Positions 1 to 7,587 of a stretch of DNA of 32,630 nucleotides are shown one piece after another. The stretch comes from an uncultured Burkholderiales bacterium (GTDB lineage Bacteria > Pseudomonadota > Gammaproteobacteria > Burkholderiales > Casimicrobiaceae). Position 1 is the stretch's first letter. The number at the start of each line of letters is the position of its first letter. The notes beneath the pieces were generated by a model that worked only from the letters and a program-made list of their open reading frames with translations, ran no database searches and was not told the origin of the DNA. Location of the stretch: contig CALDYQ010000022.1 in the NCBI GenBank assembly GCA_937944385.1, positions 1-32,630 on the forward strand, written 5' to 3'. The position numbers and the translations under genes were made by a program.

Positions 1-848
1 AAGCCCGCGAGGATGTCGCGGAACGTCGCCGTGTCCTTGCCGAGCAGGAAGGCCACGTCGGAGTCGACCTCGTTGCCGAGGAGAGCGTTGGCGTTCTTGG
101 CGATCCGCTGGGTCAGCATCACGAGGTTTCCTGCGAGCGCAGCCTCGCGCGCGCCCACGCCAGCGACCTGGGCCGCCAGTTGCTCGGTGAGTTCCAGCAG
201 GCCCTGGTTGCCCTGATTCACGTTGCTTACGGCCTGGGACAGGGTAAGCAGGATGTCCTGCGCGGCGGCGAGTTCGGCGACGCGGCCATCGATCACTTCC
301 CAGCGCTTGCGCACTTCGTCAAGCGCCGAGCGCACCGCTTCGGTCTGAGGCTCGGAAAGCGTCACCCCGCGGTAGTTGCCCCCTTGGGCAAGTGCTGCGA
401 GGTTGGCAGCGAACTCATCACGGCTTTGCTTGAGCACCTCGAACGAGCCGGCGAGTCCCATCTCCGCCTGCGTCGAGCCGCGCACGAGGCGCTGCGAAAG
501 CATCTGCATTTCGGTCGAGGCTGCGACCTGCGCCGTGTTCTTGCGCGCTTCTATGGCGTAGAGACCGAACGCAACGAGCATGAGCGCGAAAGTGGTGGCC
601 AGTAGCAGACCGAGCACCTGGAACTGGCGCGCCGTGCTCAGGTGCCCGATCAGCGGAAGCCGTCGCGCTGGAGAGGCCGAAGCAGCAGCGGCCCGCATCT
701 GATCCATCACGGCGATCGTGGCGTTGGGATCGTAGTCCGATGGCGCCGAATCATCGATCGTCAGCGGCGAAGACACGATGGTGGGAATATCCGGCGCGGG
801 CGTGAGTGCGGGCTTGCGTCCGAACAGCTTGCCGAGTTGCAGATTCAT
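1..848 (-). CDS. pilJ: PilJ, type IV pilus chemosensory transducer (N-terminal part, cut by window edge)
   Basis: The frame opens with ATG at 848 and is still open at base 1, giving 282 N-terminal residues. PilJ is the methyl-accepting receptor of the Pil-Chp pathway that controls type IV pilus twitching and surface sensing. A cytoplasmic leader of about 75 residues precedes one hydrophobic segment (about 76-99, around LLLATTFALMLVAFGLYAIE). A periplasmic-type helical region follows and contains TEMQMLSQRLVRGSTQAE, typical of the PilJ N-terminal domain. The HAMP and signalling domains would lie to the left of the window. It follows pilI by 26 bases and is the fourth gene of a pilG-H-I-J series on the same strand. 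The long leader before the membrane segment is also seen in betaproteobacterial PilJ proteins. Identity is well supported by motif and context together. Confidence 0.93.
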   Translation of the reverse strand, partial: MNLQLGKLFGRKPALTPAPDIPTIVSSPLTIDDSAPSDYDPNATIAVMDQMRAAAASASPARRLPLIGHLSTARQFQVLGLLLATTFALMLVAFGLYAIEARKNTAQVAASTEMQMLSQRLVRGSTQAEMGLAGSFEVLKQSRDEFAANLAALAQGGNYRGVTLSEPQTEAVRSALDEVRKRWEVIDGRVAELAAAQDILLTLSQAVSNVNQGNQGLLELTEQLAAQVAGVGAREAALAGNLVMLTQRIAKNANALLGNEVDSDVAFLLGKDTATFRDILAG

Positions 849-874
849 GTTGCGTTACCCCGACACATCAAATT

Positions 875-1390
875 TCAGGCAGCGATCTGGAGAAAGCCAG
901 GGTCGACCAGGAGTCGGTGGAAGTCCACTTCCGTCCATTCGGTGCCGTCTGCTGCCTTCCACTGGGCGATGGTCCAAGCGTCCGCGTTTGCTGCAAGTTG
1001 TTCCATCTCTTCGAGTTGCCTGAGGCCGAGCACACGGCTCACGAGCACGGCTGTCCGCGCCTTGGACAGATCGCCACCCAGGATGACGAGGCGCGCTTCG
1101 CCATCGAGGCGCGTCGGCTGCCCGGTCAACCAATGCGAGAGGTCGGTGACCGCGTAGAGCGTGCCGCGCACGTTCGTGATCCCGGAGAACCACGACTGCG
1201 TCTTCGCCACCCGGACGAGCGCAGGCACCGGCGCCACCTCGGCCACCTCGTCGAGACTCAACAGGAACTGCTGCCCGCCAAACGCCACGGCCAGGCGCGC
1301 GCGACGCTCCGGTTGCCGCGTCGCCTGCTGCAGACGCTCCGAAAGCGCGACCTGGAAATCACGCAGACGATTCTTGTTCTTGGCGCTCAT
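875..1390 (-). CDS. pilI: PilI, CheW-like adaptor of type IV pilus chemosensory system
   Basis: A 171-residue CheW-domain protein. By family it couples the PilJ receptor to the histidine kinase ChpA/PilL at the inner membrane. Visible CheW features include the FLLSLDEVAEVAPVP strand near residues 42-56 and the WFSGITNVRGTLYAVTDLSHWL segment near 67-88, which corresponds to the conserved 'G..N.RG.i..v.dL' of CheW and PilI. The start at 1390 is an ATG 22 bases after the pilH stop. Its place between pilH and pilJ on the same strand is the standard pil order and makes a chemotaxis CheW less likely. Confidence 0.93.
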   Translation of the reverse strand: MSAKNKNRLRDFQVALSERLQQATRQPERRARLAVAFGGQQFLLSLDEVAEVAPVPALVRVAKTQSWFSGITNVRGTLYAVTDLSHWLTGQPTRLDGEARLVILGGDLSKARTAVLVSRVLGLRQLEEMEQLAANADAWTIAQWKAADGTEWTEVDFHRLLVDPGFLQIAA

Positions 1391-1412
1391 TGCGGACGGT
1401 CCGGTGGATGGG

Positions 1413-1790
1413 TCAGTTCTTGCTCAGGCGGTCGATCAGCTTGAGCAACTCCCCGGCCACGATCGGCTTGACGAGATAGTCGCGCGCCCCCTGGCGAAGT
1501 CCCCAGATCTTGTCCGTCTCCTGGCTCTTGGTCGTGCAGATGACCACTGGAATGGAAGCCGTCTCGGGATCACGCGAAATCATGCGTGTCGCCTGGAAGC
1601 CGTTCAGCCCCGGCATCACGACGTCCATGAGGATCAGGTCTGGCTTGAGCAGTTTGGCCTGCTCTACTGCGTGCTCGCCGCTTTCGACCGAGTTCACCTC
1701 GAGCCCGGCGCCGATGAGGATCGTGGTGAGGGCATGGCGTTCGGTGGGAGAATCATCCACCACGAGTACTTTCTTGATTGGCATGGTCAT
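1413..1790 (-). CDS. pilH: PilH, single-domain response regulator
   Basis: A 125-residue CheY-like receiver without an output domain. The acidic pair is in VLVVDDSPTERHAL (near 8-21), the phosphoacceptor Asp is in LILMDVVMPGLNGFQ, the switch Thr is in VVICTTKSQ, and the conserved Lys is in YLVKPI. In the Pil-Chp pathway PilH is one of two receivers phosphorylated by the ChpA/PilL kinase and is linked to pilus retraction or phosphate-sink behaviour. Two ATG codons six bases apart (1790 and 1784) could both start it; the second gives MPIKKVLVVDDS, a common form. It lies 7 bases after pilG. Confidence 0.94.
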   Translation of the reverse strand: MTMPIKKVLVVDDSPTERHALTTILIGAGLEVNSVESGEHAVEQAKLLKPDLILMDVVMPGLNGFQATRMISRDPETASIPVVICTTKSQETDKIWGLRQGARDYLVKPIVAGELLKLIDRLSKN

Positions 1791-1797
1791 GAACCCA

Positions 1798-2226
1798 TCA
1801 TCGAGGCTTGTCAGTCAAAAACGATTGCACGGCCGTGATCAACGACTCCTTGGTGAACGGCTTGGTCAGATACTGATCCGACCCCACCATGCGTCCCCTC
1901 GCCCGATCGAAGAGTCCGTCCTTCGACGAGAGCATGACCACCGGTGTTGCGCGGAACTTCGGGTTCTTCTTGATGAGCGCGCAGGTCAGGTAGCCGTCGA
2001 GACGCGGCATCACGATGTCGACGAAAATCACGTCGGGTACGTGGTCGGCAATCTTGGCCAGCGCATCGAACCCGTCTTCGGCGAGGATCACCTGGCAACC
2101 GGCCTGCAACAGGAAGATCTCGGCACTGCGGCGGATCGTGTTGCTGTCGTCGATCACCATGACCTTCGTCCCGACGAGCGGCCCGGTTGCTTTCCCCTGG
2201 TTGGTCGCAGTCGATGAGGTCGTCAC
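1798..2226 (-). CDS. pilG: PilG, single-domain response regulator
   Basis: A 142-residue CheY-like receiver. Motifs are KVMVIDDSNTIRRSAEIFL (acidic pair), VIFVDIVMPRLDGYLTC (phosphoacceptor Asp), VVMLSSKDG (switch Ser) and YLTKPFTKESL (conserved Lys). The IDDSNTIRRSAE and FVDIVMPRLDGY wording is characteristic of PilG, which promotes pilus extension through PilB. No in-frame ATG gives a full domain, so GTG at 2226 is taken as the start, with a roughly 20-residue Ser/Thr-rich lead. No clear ribosome binding site is seen. It heads the pil unit. A rubredoxin gene often found before pilG in this class is not present in the 122 bases upstream. Confidence 0.93.
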   Translation of the reverse strand: MTTSSTATNQGKATGPLVGTKVMVIDDSNTIRRSAEIFLLQAGCQVILAEDGFDALAKIADHVPDVIFVDIVMPRLDGYLTCALIKKNPKFRATPVVMLSSKDGLFDRARGRMVGSDQYLTKPFTKESLITAVQSFLTDKPR

Positions 2227-2348
2227 GTCGTTAGCGGCAAGCCGGCTAGAAATACGTTGTCATGAAGTTTGCCACGGCTCGTGCATTCTTCGACGCGAGG
2301 ATATCCGAAATGTCCTACGTCCCACGACGACTGTGGCGTGGCGCGTGA

Positions 2349-3884
2349 TCAACGCCCGAGAAACAGCCGATAGGCCGGGTTGGCGGTCTCCTCGACCGAG
2401 GAATAACCCTGCCGCGCCAGCCCGTCGAGAAACGGGGCAAGAAACCGCTCGTCGCCCTTTGGGATCTGCAGACCGACCAGCACCCGTCCCACATCCGAGC
2501 CATGGTTGCGGTAATGAAAGAGCGAGATGTTCCAATCGCTCCTGAGCGCCGCGAGAAAGCGTGCAAGCGCCCCCGGGCGCTCCGGAAAGTCGAACCGAAA
2601 GATCCGCTCGCCCGCCGCGCCGACCGCATGTCCTCCCACCAGGTGACGGGTGTGCAGCTTGGCAAGTTCGTTGTCCGTCAGGTCCAGCGCCTTCATGCCG
2701 CCCGCACGGAAGTCATGGATGACCTTGCGGATCTCGCTGCGGTCGGCCACCTCGACGCCGACGAAGACATGGGCGTCTCCCGGTCCGGCGTAGCGGTAGT
2801 TGAATTCGGTGACCGACCGCGGGCCGAGCAGTTCACAGAAGCGTCGGAAGCTCCCGGGCCGCTCGGGCAGGGTGACGGCAAGCACCGCCTCGCGGTGTTC
2901 ACCCACCATGGCGCGTTCGGCAACGAACCGGAGGCGATCGAAATTCATGTTCGAACCGCACGCCACCGCGACATAGGTTCGACCTTGGGCACGATGCCGC
3001 TCGGCGTACTTCTTCAAGCCCGCGACTGAGACCGCGCCTGCGGGCTCGAGCAGCGATCGGCAATCGGCGTATACGTCCTTGATGGCCGCGCAGATCTCAT
3101 CGGTCGTCACGAGAATCGTGTCGTCCACGACCTGCTGGCAAAGACGGAAGGTCTCCTCGCCCACCTGACGCACGGCCACGCCGTCGGCGAAGAGACCGAC
3201 CGTGTCGAGCATGACCCGGCGCCCCGCTTCGAGCGAGCGGGTCATCGCGGCTGAATCCGCCGGCTGCACGGCGATCACCTTCACCTCGGGGCGCACCGCC
3301 TTCACGTAACTGCCGATTCCAGCGATGAGCCCGCCGCCGCCGACCGCGACGAAGATGGCATCGAGCGGCCCCTGCCACTGGCGGAGGATTTCCATGCCGA
3401 TCGTGCCTTGACCGGCGATGACGTCCGGATCGTCGTACGGGTGGATGAAGGCCAGGCGTCGGCGTCGCGCAAGAGCGACTGCATGCTCGTAGGCGTCGCT
3501 GTAGGACTCACCATGCAGCACCACCGTCGCGCCTCGCGCCCGCACTGCGTCGACCTTGATGCTTGGCGTCGTCTTCGGCATGACGATGCTGGCCCGCGTG
3601 CCCAGGCGCTGGGCAGACAGCGCTACGCCTTGTGCATGATTGCCGCTGCTCGCCGCAACCACGCCGCGTTTCAACTGGGCAGGCGGCAGGTGCGCCATCT
3701 TGTTGTAGGCGCCGCGCAGCTTGAAGGAGAAGACGGGCTGTTCATCCTCGCGCTTGATCAGCACGCGCCCGCGAACGCGGGCCGAAAGCAGCGGCGCTGG
3801 GGTCAGAGAGGTCTCGATCGCGACGTCGTAGACTCGCGCATTAAGGATTCGGGTCAGGTAGTCCACGGTCTGCTCGTCGGGCAC
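2349..3884 (-). CDS. ilvA: Threonine ammonia-lyase (threonine deaminase), biosynthetic
   Basis: The enzyme is PLP-dependent and converts threonine to 2-oxobutanoate, the first step of isoleucine synthesis. The PLP lysine is in VFSFKLRGAYNKMAH (K55 from the chosen start), the phosphate-binding glycine loop is VGGGGLIAGIGSYVK, and the SSGNHAQGVALSAQRLG block is intact. Two C-terminal ACT-like regulatory domains are visible (around EAVLAVTLPERPGSFRRF and FRFDFPERPGALARF), ending in ANPAYRLFLGR. This is the long, isoleucine-regulated form of about 511 residues. The chosen start is GTG at 3884 (MPDEQTVDYLTRIL), which matches the usual N-terminus of beta-class IlvA. ATG at 3959 would add 25 residues and would overlap the rpiA start codon. 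It is divergent from rpiA. Confidence 0.93.
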   Translation of the reverse strand: MPDEQTVDYLTRILNARVYDVAIETSLTPAPLLSARVRGRVLIKREDEQPVFSFKLRGAYNKMAHLPPAQLKRGVVAASSGNHAQGVALSAQRLGTRASIVMPKTTPSIKVDAVRARGATVVLHGESYSDAYEHAVALARRRRLAFIHPYDDPDVIAGQGTIGMEILRQWQGPLDAIFVAVGGGGLIAGIGSYVKAVRPEVKVIAVQPADSAAMTRSLEAGRRVMLDTVGLFADGVAVRQVGEETFRLCQQVVDDTILVTTDEICAAIKDVYADCRSLLEPAGAVSVAGLKKYAERHRAQGRTYVAVACGSNMNFDRLRFVAERAMVGEHREAVLAVTLPERPGSFRRFCELLGPRSVTEFNYRYAGPGDAHVFVGVEVADRSEIRKVIHDFRAGGMKALDLTDNELAKLHTRHLVGGHAVGAAGERIFRFDFPERPGALARFLAALRSDWNISLFHYRNHGSDVGRVLVGLQIPKGDERFLAPFLDGLARQGYSSVEETANPAYRLFLGR

Positions 3885-3921
3885 CGCGGCGTATCCAAAC
3901 GTGCCGTCGCGCCACGATCCG

Positions 3922-3949
3922 TTGCCAGTTTCCCCCTCAAATGTATAGG
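3922..3949 (+). promoter_or_regulatory. Candidate sigma-70 promoter of rpiA, leaderless geometry
   Basis: A TTGCCA box at 3922-3927 and TATAGG at 3944-3949 are separated by 16 bases. The -10 box ends 8 bases before the rpiA ATG, so transcription would begin at or within two bases of the start codon. No ribosome binding site precedes the ATG, which agrees with a leaderless mRNA. This is a sequence-based inference. Confidence 0.5.
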
Positions 3950-3957
3950 TCACGACC

Positions 3958-4650
3958 ATGAACAGCCCGTCCCCCTCGCCTGCCACCTCGCCAGAGGAAA
4001 TCCAGCGCCGCAAGCTCGCCGCCGCCCGCGAGGCGCTGGCCTACGTCCAGCCCGGAGAACTGCTCGGGATCGGCAGCGGGAGCACTGTCAACATCTTCAT
4101 CAGCCTGCTCGCCGAGCGCGCGGGTGATATTCCGGCTGTGGTTGCCGCCTCGAAGGCATCGGAGACAGCGCTCACCGCCGCCGGGCTTCGCGTTCGCTCG
4201 ATGGACGATGTCTCGCAGCTGGGTATCTACGTCGACGGCGCCGACGAGATCGATCCGCGCTTTCGGATGATCAAAGGCGGTGGGGCCGCGCTCACGCGCG
4301 AGAAGATCATCGCGCAGGCGGCGGAGCGCTTCGTCTGCATCGTGGATGCATCGAAGGAAGTCGATCGACTCGGGCGCTTTCCCCTGCCGATCGAGATCGT
4401 GCCGCCGGCACGCGCGCTCGTCGCCGCGACGGTCGAGCGCATGGGCGGCGTCGTCCGCGAACGCGCCGGTGTGGTCACCGACAACGGCAACCTGATCCTC
4501 GATGTGACCGGACTCGACTTCGGCGATCCCGAGGCCCTCGAGCGCAACCTCAATCAAATCCCTGGGGTCGTGTGCAATGGCGTCTTCGCGCTCCGGCCGG
4601 CGGACGTGTGCATCACGGCCGGCGAGCGCGTCACGATCCGCAAGCGCTGA
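3958..4650 (+). CDS. rpiA: Ribose-5-phosphate isomerase A
   Basis: It interconverts ribose 5-phosphate and ribulose 5-phosphate in the non-oxidative pentose phosphate pathway. The 230-residue protein shows the phosphate loop GIGSGSTVNIFI, the YVDGADEIDPRF motif with catalytic acids, KGGGAALTREKI with the catalytic Lys, and VVTDNGNLILD near the C-terminus. The N-terminal extension of about 15 residues (Ser/Pro-rich) is longer than in E. coli RpiA. The start at 3958 is supported by the position of the -10-like box 8 bases upstream. It is divergent from ilvA and convergent with dnaQ, with 28 bases between the stops. Confidence 0.95.
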   Translation: MNSPSPSPATSPEEIQRRKLAAAREALAYVQPGELLGIGSGSTVNIFISLLAERAGDIPAVVAASKASETALTAAGLRVRSMDDVSQLGIYVDGADEIDPRFRMIKGGGAALTREKIIAQAAERFVCIVDASKEVDRLGRFPLPIEIVPPARALVAATVERMGGVVRERAGVVTDNGNLILDVTGLDFGDPEALERNLNQIPGVVCNGVFALRPADVCITAGERVTIRKR

Positions 4651-4678
4651 GACCTCGCTCAGCGTGCTCGCTCGACGT

Positions 4679-5392
4679 TCACGCGCTCCAGACGCTCTGC
4701 CCCATCTTGCCGGCGCTGAGTTGGGCGAGGTAGCCGAGGTGACGCTCGAGCGAAGCGGCATCCACCTCGATGCGAACGAGCGGCACCCGGCCTGCCGCGC
4801 CACGATCCGGGTCGACCAGGCCTCCCTCGTCTGATGCTGGCGTCACGCTCATGTCGAGGCTCGCCTGCCCACGTGTCATCGCAAAGAAGACCTCCGCGAG
4901 CAGACGCGCATCGAGCAGTGCACCGTGCAAGGTGCGTTCGGCATTGTTGACGCCCAGACGCTCGCAGAGCGCATCGAGCGAATTCTTCTTGCCGGGGTAG
5001 AGGCTGCGCGCCAGCGTCACCGTATCCACGACCTCGACGTCCAGCTCGGCTACGCGCGGCAGTCCCAAGCGGGTGAACTCGGCATCGAGAAAGCCGATGT
5101 CGAACGCGGCATTGTGGATGTGGAGCCGCGCTCCGGTGATGAACTCGACCAGTTCGGGAGCAATGTCTGCGAACTTCGGCTTGTCGGAGAGAAACTCGCG
5201 CGTGAGCCCGTGCACCTTGAGCGCGCCCTCATCGCTGTCTCGCTCGGGGTTGATGTAGCGATGGAAGTGGCGGCCCGTGAGCGTTCGGTCGCGGGCCTCG
5301 ACCGCGGCCACTTCGATCAGCCGGTGGCCGAGCTTCGGGTCGAAACCGGTCGTCTCGGTATCGAGAAAGAGAATGCGATCAGGACTTGCCAT
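4679..5392 (-). CDS. dnaQ: DNA polymerase III epsilon subunit (3'-5' proofreading exonuclease)
   Basis: A 237-residue DEDDh exonuclease. Exo I is FLDTETTGF (D11, E13), Exo II is HNAAFDIGFLD (D98), and Exo III is LHGALLDARLLAEVF (H156, D161). QASLDM at about 176-181 resembles the beta-clamp-binding motif found between the exonuclease domain and the polymerase-binding tail of epsilon. A C-terminal tail of about 55 residues is the expected site of contact with the alpha subunit. ATG at 5392 gives the natural N-terminus (MASPDRILFLDTE); the frame stays open upstream but that part lies inside the phosphatase gene. It overlaps the phosphatase gene by 14 bases, so translation is probably coupled. 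Confidence 0.95.
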   Translation of the reverse strand: MASPDRILFLDTETTGFDPKLGHRLIEVAAVEARDRTLTGRHFHRYINPERDSDEGALKVHGLTREFLSDKPKFADIAPELVEFITGARLHIHNAAFDIGFLDAEFTRLGLPRVAELDVEVVDTVTLARSLYPGKKNSLDALCERLGVNNAERTLHGALLDARLLAEVFFAMTRGQASLDMSVTPASDEGGLVDPDRGAAGRVPLVRIEVDAASLERHLGYLAQLSAGKMGQSVWSA

Positions 5393-6305
5393 GCCGCTTG
5401 AGGGCCTCCTGGATTTCGGTGATCGCGCGCTCGATCTCGGCGTCGGACAGTTCGCGCTGGCCGGTATCCGGATCAGCGAGCGTGATCGTGCGGTCCATTT
5501 GGGTCGAGAACTCGCCGAGCGCAAGGGTTTCGGTCCGCGTCGTCGTGCCGTCCTGCCACGCATGCGATTCGCCCGCCCAGGCCACGGCGATCACGCTCAA
5601 GTTGTCGCAATCGATGCCCGCACGGCGCTCGGACTCGGCCAAAAGCTCCGGCGCCACCGTGCCGATGGGACCGGAGCTCAGCCGATGCACGATCTCCGCG
5701 TCATCGAAGGAACTCCACAGGCCATCGGTGCACATGAGTAGCAGATCACCGCCGTTCAGGGGCACACGCGGCGAAAAATCGACCGTGGGCTCGACCCCAC
5801 CCCCGAGGCAGCTGAAGACCTTGTGCCGGTCGGGATGGGTAGCCGCCTCGGCCGGGGTGATCATGTGGTTGTCGAGCAGGTACTGAACCTTGGAATGGTC
5901 ACGCGTTCGCGCGAGCAGCTTGCCCTTGCGCACGTGATAGAGGCGTGAGTCGCCCGCGTGCGCCCAGAACGCAGCTTCATCCTGAACGATGCACGCCACG
6001 CAGGTCGTACGCGGCGTGTCGGCCAGGCGAAAGCGCTGCGCATACTCCGACAGGGCTGCATGGGCCGCCTGCAGGCTCTTCTGCAGGAACACCACGGGTG
6101 AAGCAATCACCGGCTTGGCCTCGTTCTGGAAGCGCTCGAGAAAGAGTCGCACGGTGATGTGTGCCGCGATCTCTCCACCGATGTGGCCACCCATGCCGTC
6201 ACAGACCACGAGCAACATCGAGTCGCTCGTGTAGACGTAGCCCACGCGGTCCTGATTGACCTTGCGCGCGCCGCGGCGTGTGTCCTGATAGATCGAAAAT
6301 TCCAT
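5379..6305 (-). CDS. PP2C-family Ser/Thr protein phosphatase
   Basis: A 308-residue PPM/PP2C phosphatase, expected to be metal-dependent and cytoplasmic. The metal and phosphate ligand motifs are all present: NQDR (17-20), VVCDGMGGHIGGEIAA (34-48), WAHAGDSRLY (114-123), MCTDGLW (191-197) and DCDNLSVIAVAW (232-243). About 60 residues follow the catalytic domain; they are acidic and Thr-rich, then helical, and have no recognised motif. It lies downstream of a Ser/Thr kinase gene on the same strand, 170 bases away, so the two probably act on shared substrates as in Stk/Stp pairs. The 14-base overlap with dnaQ ties it to a replication gene. Substrates are unknown. No FHA or type VI secretion genes are in the window. 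Confidence 0.9.
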   Translation of the reverse strand: MEFSIYQDTRRGARKVNQDRVGYVYTSDSMLLVVCDGMGGHIGGEIAAHITVRLFLERFQNEAKPVIASPVVFLQKSLQAAHAALSEYAQRFRLADTPRTTCVACIVQDEAAFWAHAGDSRLYHVRKGKLLARTRDHSKVQYLLDNHMITPAEAATHPDRHKVFSCLGGGVEPTVDFSPRVPLNGGDLLLMCTDGLWSSFDDAEIVHRLSSGPIGTVAPELLAESERRAGIDCDNLSVIAVAWAGESHAWQDGTTTRTETLALGEFSTQMDRTITLADPDTGQRELSDAEIERAITEIQEALKRHGKS

Positions 6306-6475
6306 CGTGCGGGTCGGTGAGCCTCAGCCGCGCCGCCTGAATGCGTCAAGGGAACGCTGTTTGGGCGCCGCGAGCGAGCCCGCGTGCGAGGAGCCGCGGA
6401 GCGAAGAGCGAGCACGGGACAAAGCAATCGGGCTGGACAGCCAGTTGATCCGTGTTCTCCCAGTGTGACAGCGAT

Positions 6476-7420
6476 TCATCGCTTCACCAAATCGGCGAGA
6501 CGCTCGCTGATCCGCGAAATCAGGGGCTTTGGCGGGGGTTCCGCCTTCTGCATGAGCAGCTTCTGAACCTGCAGTACGGACTGCGGGCGCGCCATGATGT
6601 CGAGCTTCAGACACTCGTCGACGAGTGAGAGGAGATCGTCGGAGTATTTGCCCGCCCAGAGCTTACGGGCAGAAACGTAATGATCTTCCCGCATCCGGCT
6701 GTCGGCCGACTGCGGTGCGAAGGCGGCAAAGCAGGCGAAGATCGATGCCCCGATGCCGTAGACGTCCGTCCACGGACCCAGCTGGTTGGATTCGGAGTCC
6801 CGGTACTGTTCAGGTGCGGCGAATCCCGGTGTGTACATGGGGGTGATCTTCTTGCCGCGCGTGGCGAGCACCTGGCGCGCGGCACCGAAGTCCAGCAGCA
6901 CTGGCGAGCCGTCGGTACGGATGTAGATGTTCGCCGGCTTGATGTCCAGGTGGAGAAGCCGCCTCGTGTGCACTTCGCGAAGACCGTTGAGCAGCCGCGA
7001 GAACACGTGCCGGATCAGGCTCTCGGGCAGCATGCCCTGATTGCCCTGGATGTACTGCTGCAGCGTGCGGCCGCGCTCGTAGCGCATCACCATGTAAACC
7101 GTCTCGTTGGCGCGAAAGAAGTTAATCACGCGCACGACGTTTGGATGATTGATGGTTGCGAGCGCCTTGCCTTCCTCGAAGAAGCACTTCATCCCGAAAC
7201 GGAACGAGTCGAGGTTCTCGATCGAGCTCGCATGGACGCGCGAGCCCTCGGTTCGCAACACGAGGCCGCTGGGCAGGTATTCCTTGATCGCCACGACCTG
7301 CCCGTTGTCGTCCACGGCACGGTAGACGATCGAAAAGCCCCCACGACTGATCGCCCGATCGATTCGGTAGTTCTGCAGCTTGTAGCCTTGCGGCAACGCG
7401 CGGTTGGAAACGGCAGACAT
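6476..7420 (-). CDS. Hanks-type Ser/Thr protein kinase
   Basis: A 314-residue kinase that is almost entirely catalytic domain. The glycine loop is ISRGGFSIVY (24-33), the ATP-binding lysine is in VAIKEYLP (K46), the catalytic loop is HLDIKPANIYI (D159, with HLD in place of HRD), the metal loop is DFGAAR (177-182), and the activation segment ends in FAAPEQY. No transmembrane helix, PASTA repeat or sensor domain is visible, so it should be soluble. A basic tail of about 25 residues follows the domain. It is the first gene of a kinase-phosphatase-dnaQ set on the minus strand, downstream of the dnaK terminator. The gap to the phosphatase gene (6306-6475) has no ORF worth calling. Confidence 0.92.
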   Translation of the reverse strand: MSAVSNRALPQGYKLQNYRIDRAISRGGFSIVYRAVDDNGQVVAIKEYLPSGLVLRTEGSRVHASSIENLDSFRFGMKCFFEEGKALATINHPNVVRVINFFRANETVYMVMRYERGRTLQQYIQGNQGMLPESLIRHVFSRLLNGLREVHTRRLLHLDIKPANIYIRTDGSPVLLDFGAARQVLATRGKKITPMYTPGFAAPEQYRDSESNQLGPWTDVYGIGASIFACFAAFAPQSADSRMREDHYVSARKLWAGKYSDDLLSLVDECLKLDIMARPQSVLQVQKLLMQKAEPPPKPLISRISERLADLVKR

Positions 7421-7485
7421 CGTGGGTGACTCGGGCGCGGCGATGTGCTCCGCGTGTTGAGGCGCGATCGGTAAATCGTCGATCG

Positions 7486-7491
7486 AATATA
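7486..7491 (-). promoter_or_regulatory. Possible -10 box of the kinase gene
   Basis: TATATT on the minus strand lies 65 bases upstream of the kinase ATG and downstream of the dnaK terminator. It sits among GATCG repeats. No good -35 box is seen at the right spacing, so this is a weak call. Confidence 0.3.
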
Positions 7492-7533
7492 GCTGCTCGT
7501 GTCTCGTTCGCCTGCCCGCACCCGCACTGTGCG

Positions 7534-7565
7534 CAAAAAAGAAAGAGCTCCCGAGAGGAGCCCTT
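7534..7565 (-). terminator. Intrinsic terminator of grpE-dnaK
   Basis: Read on the minus strand just after the dnaK stop, GCTCC and GGAGC form a stem around a 5-base loop, followed by TCTTTCTTTTTT. The GC-rich hairpin plus U-tract fits a Rho-independent terminator and separates dnaK from the kinase gene. Confidence 0.8.
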
Positions 7566-7587
7566 GCTGGCAGGTCGGCGGACGACC

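Noticed and set aside
6306-6475. GAGCGAG-type short repeats between kinase and phosphatase genes
   Set aside because: Short low-complexity GC-rich repeats only; no consistent unit or known motif.
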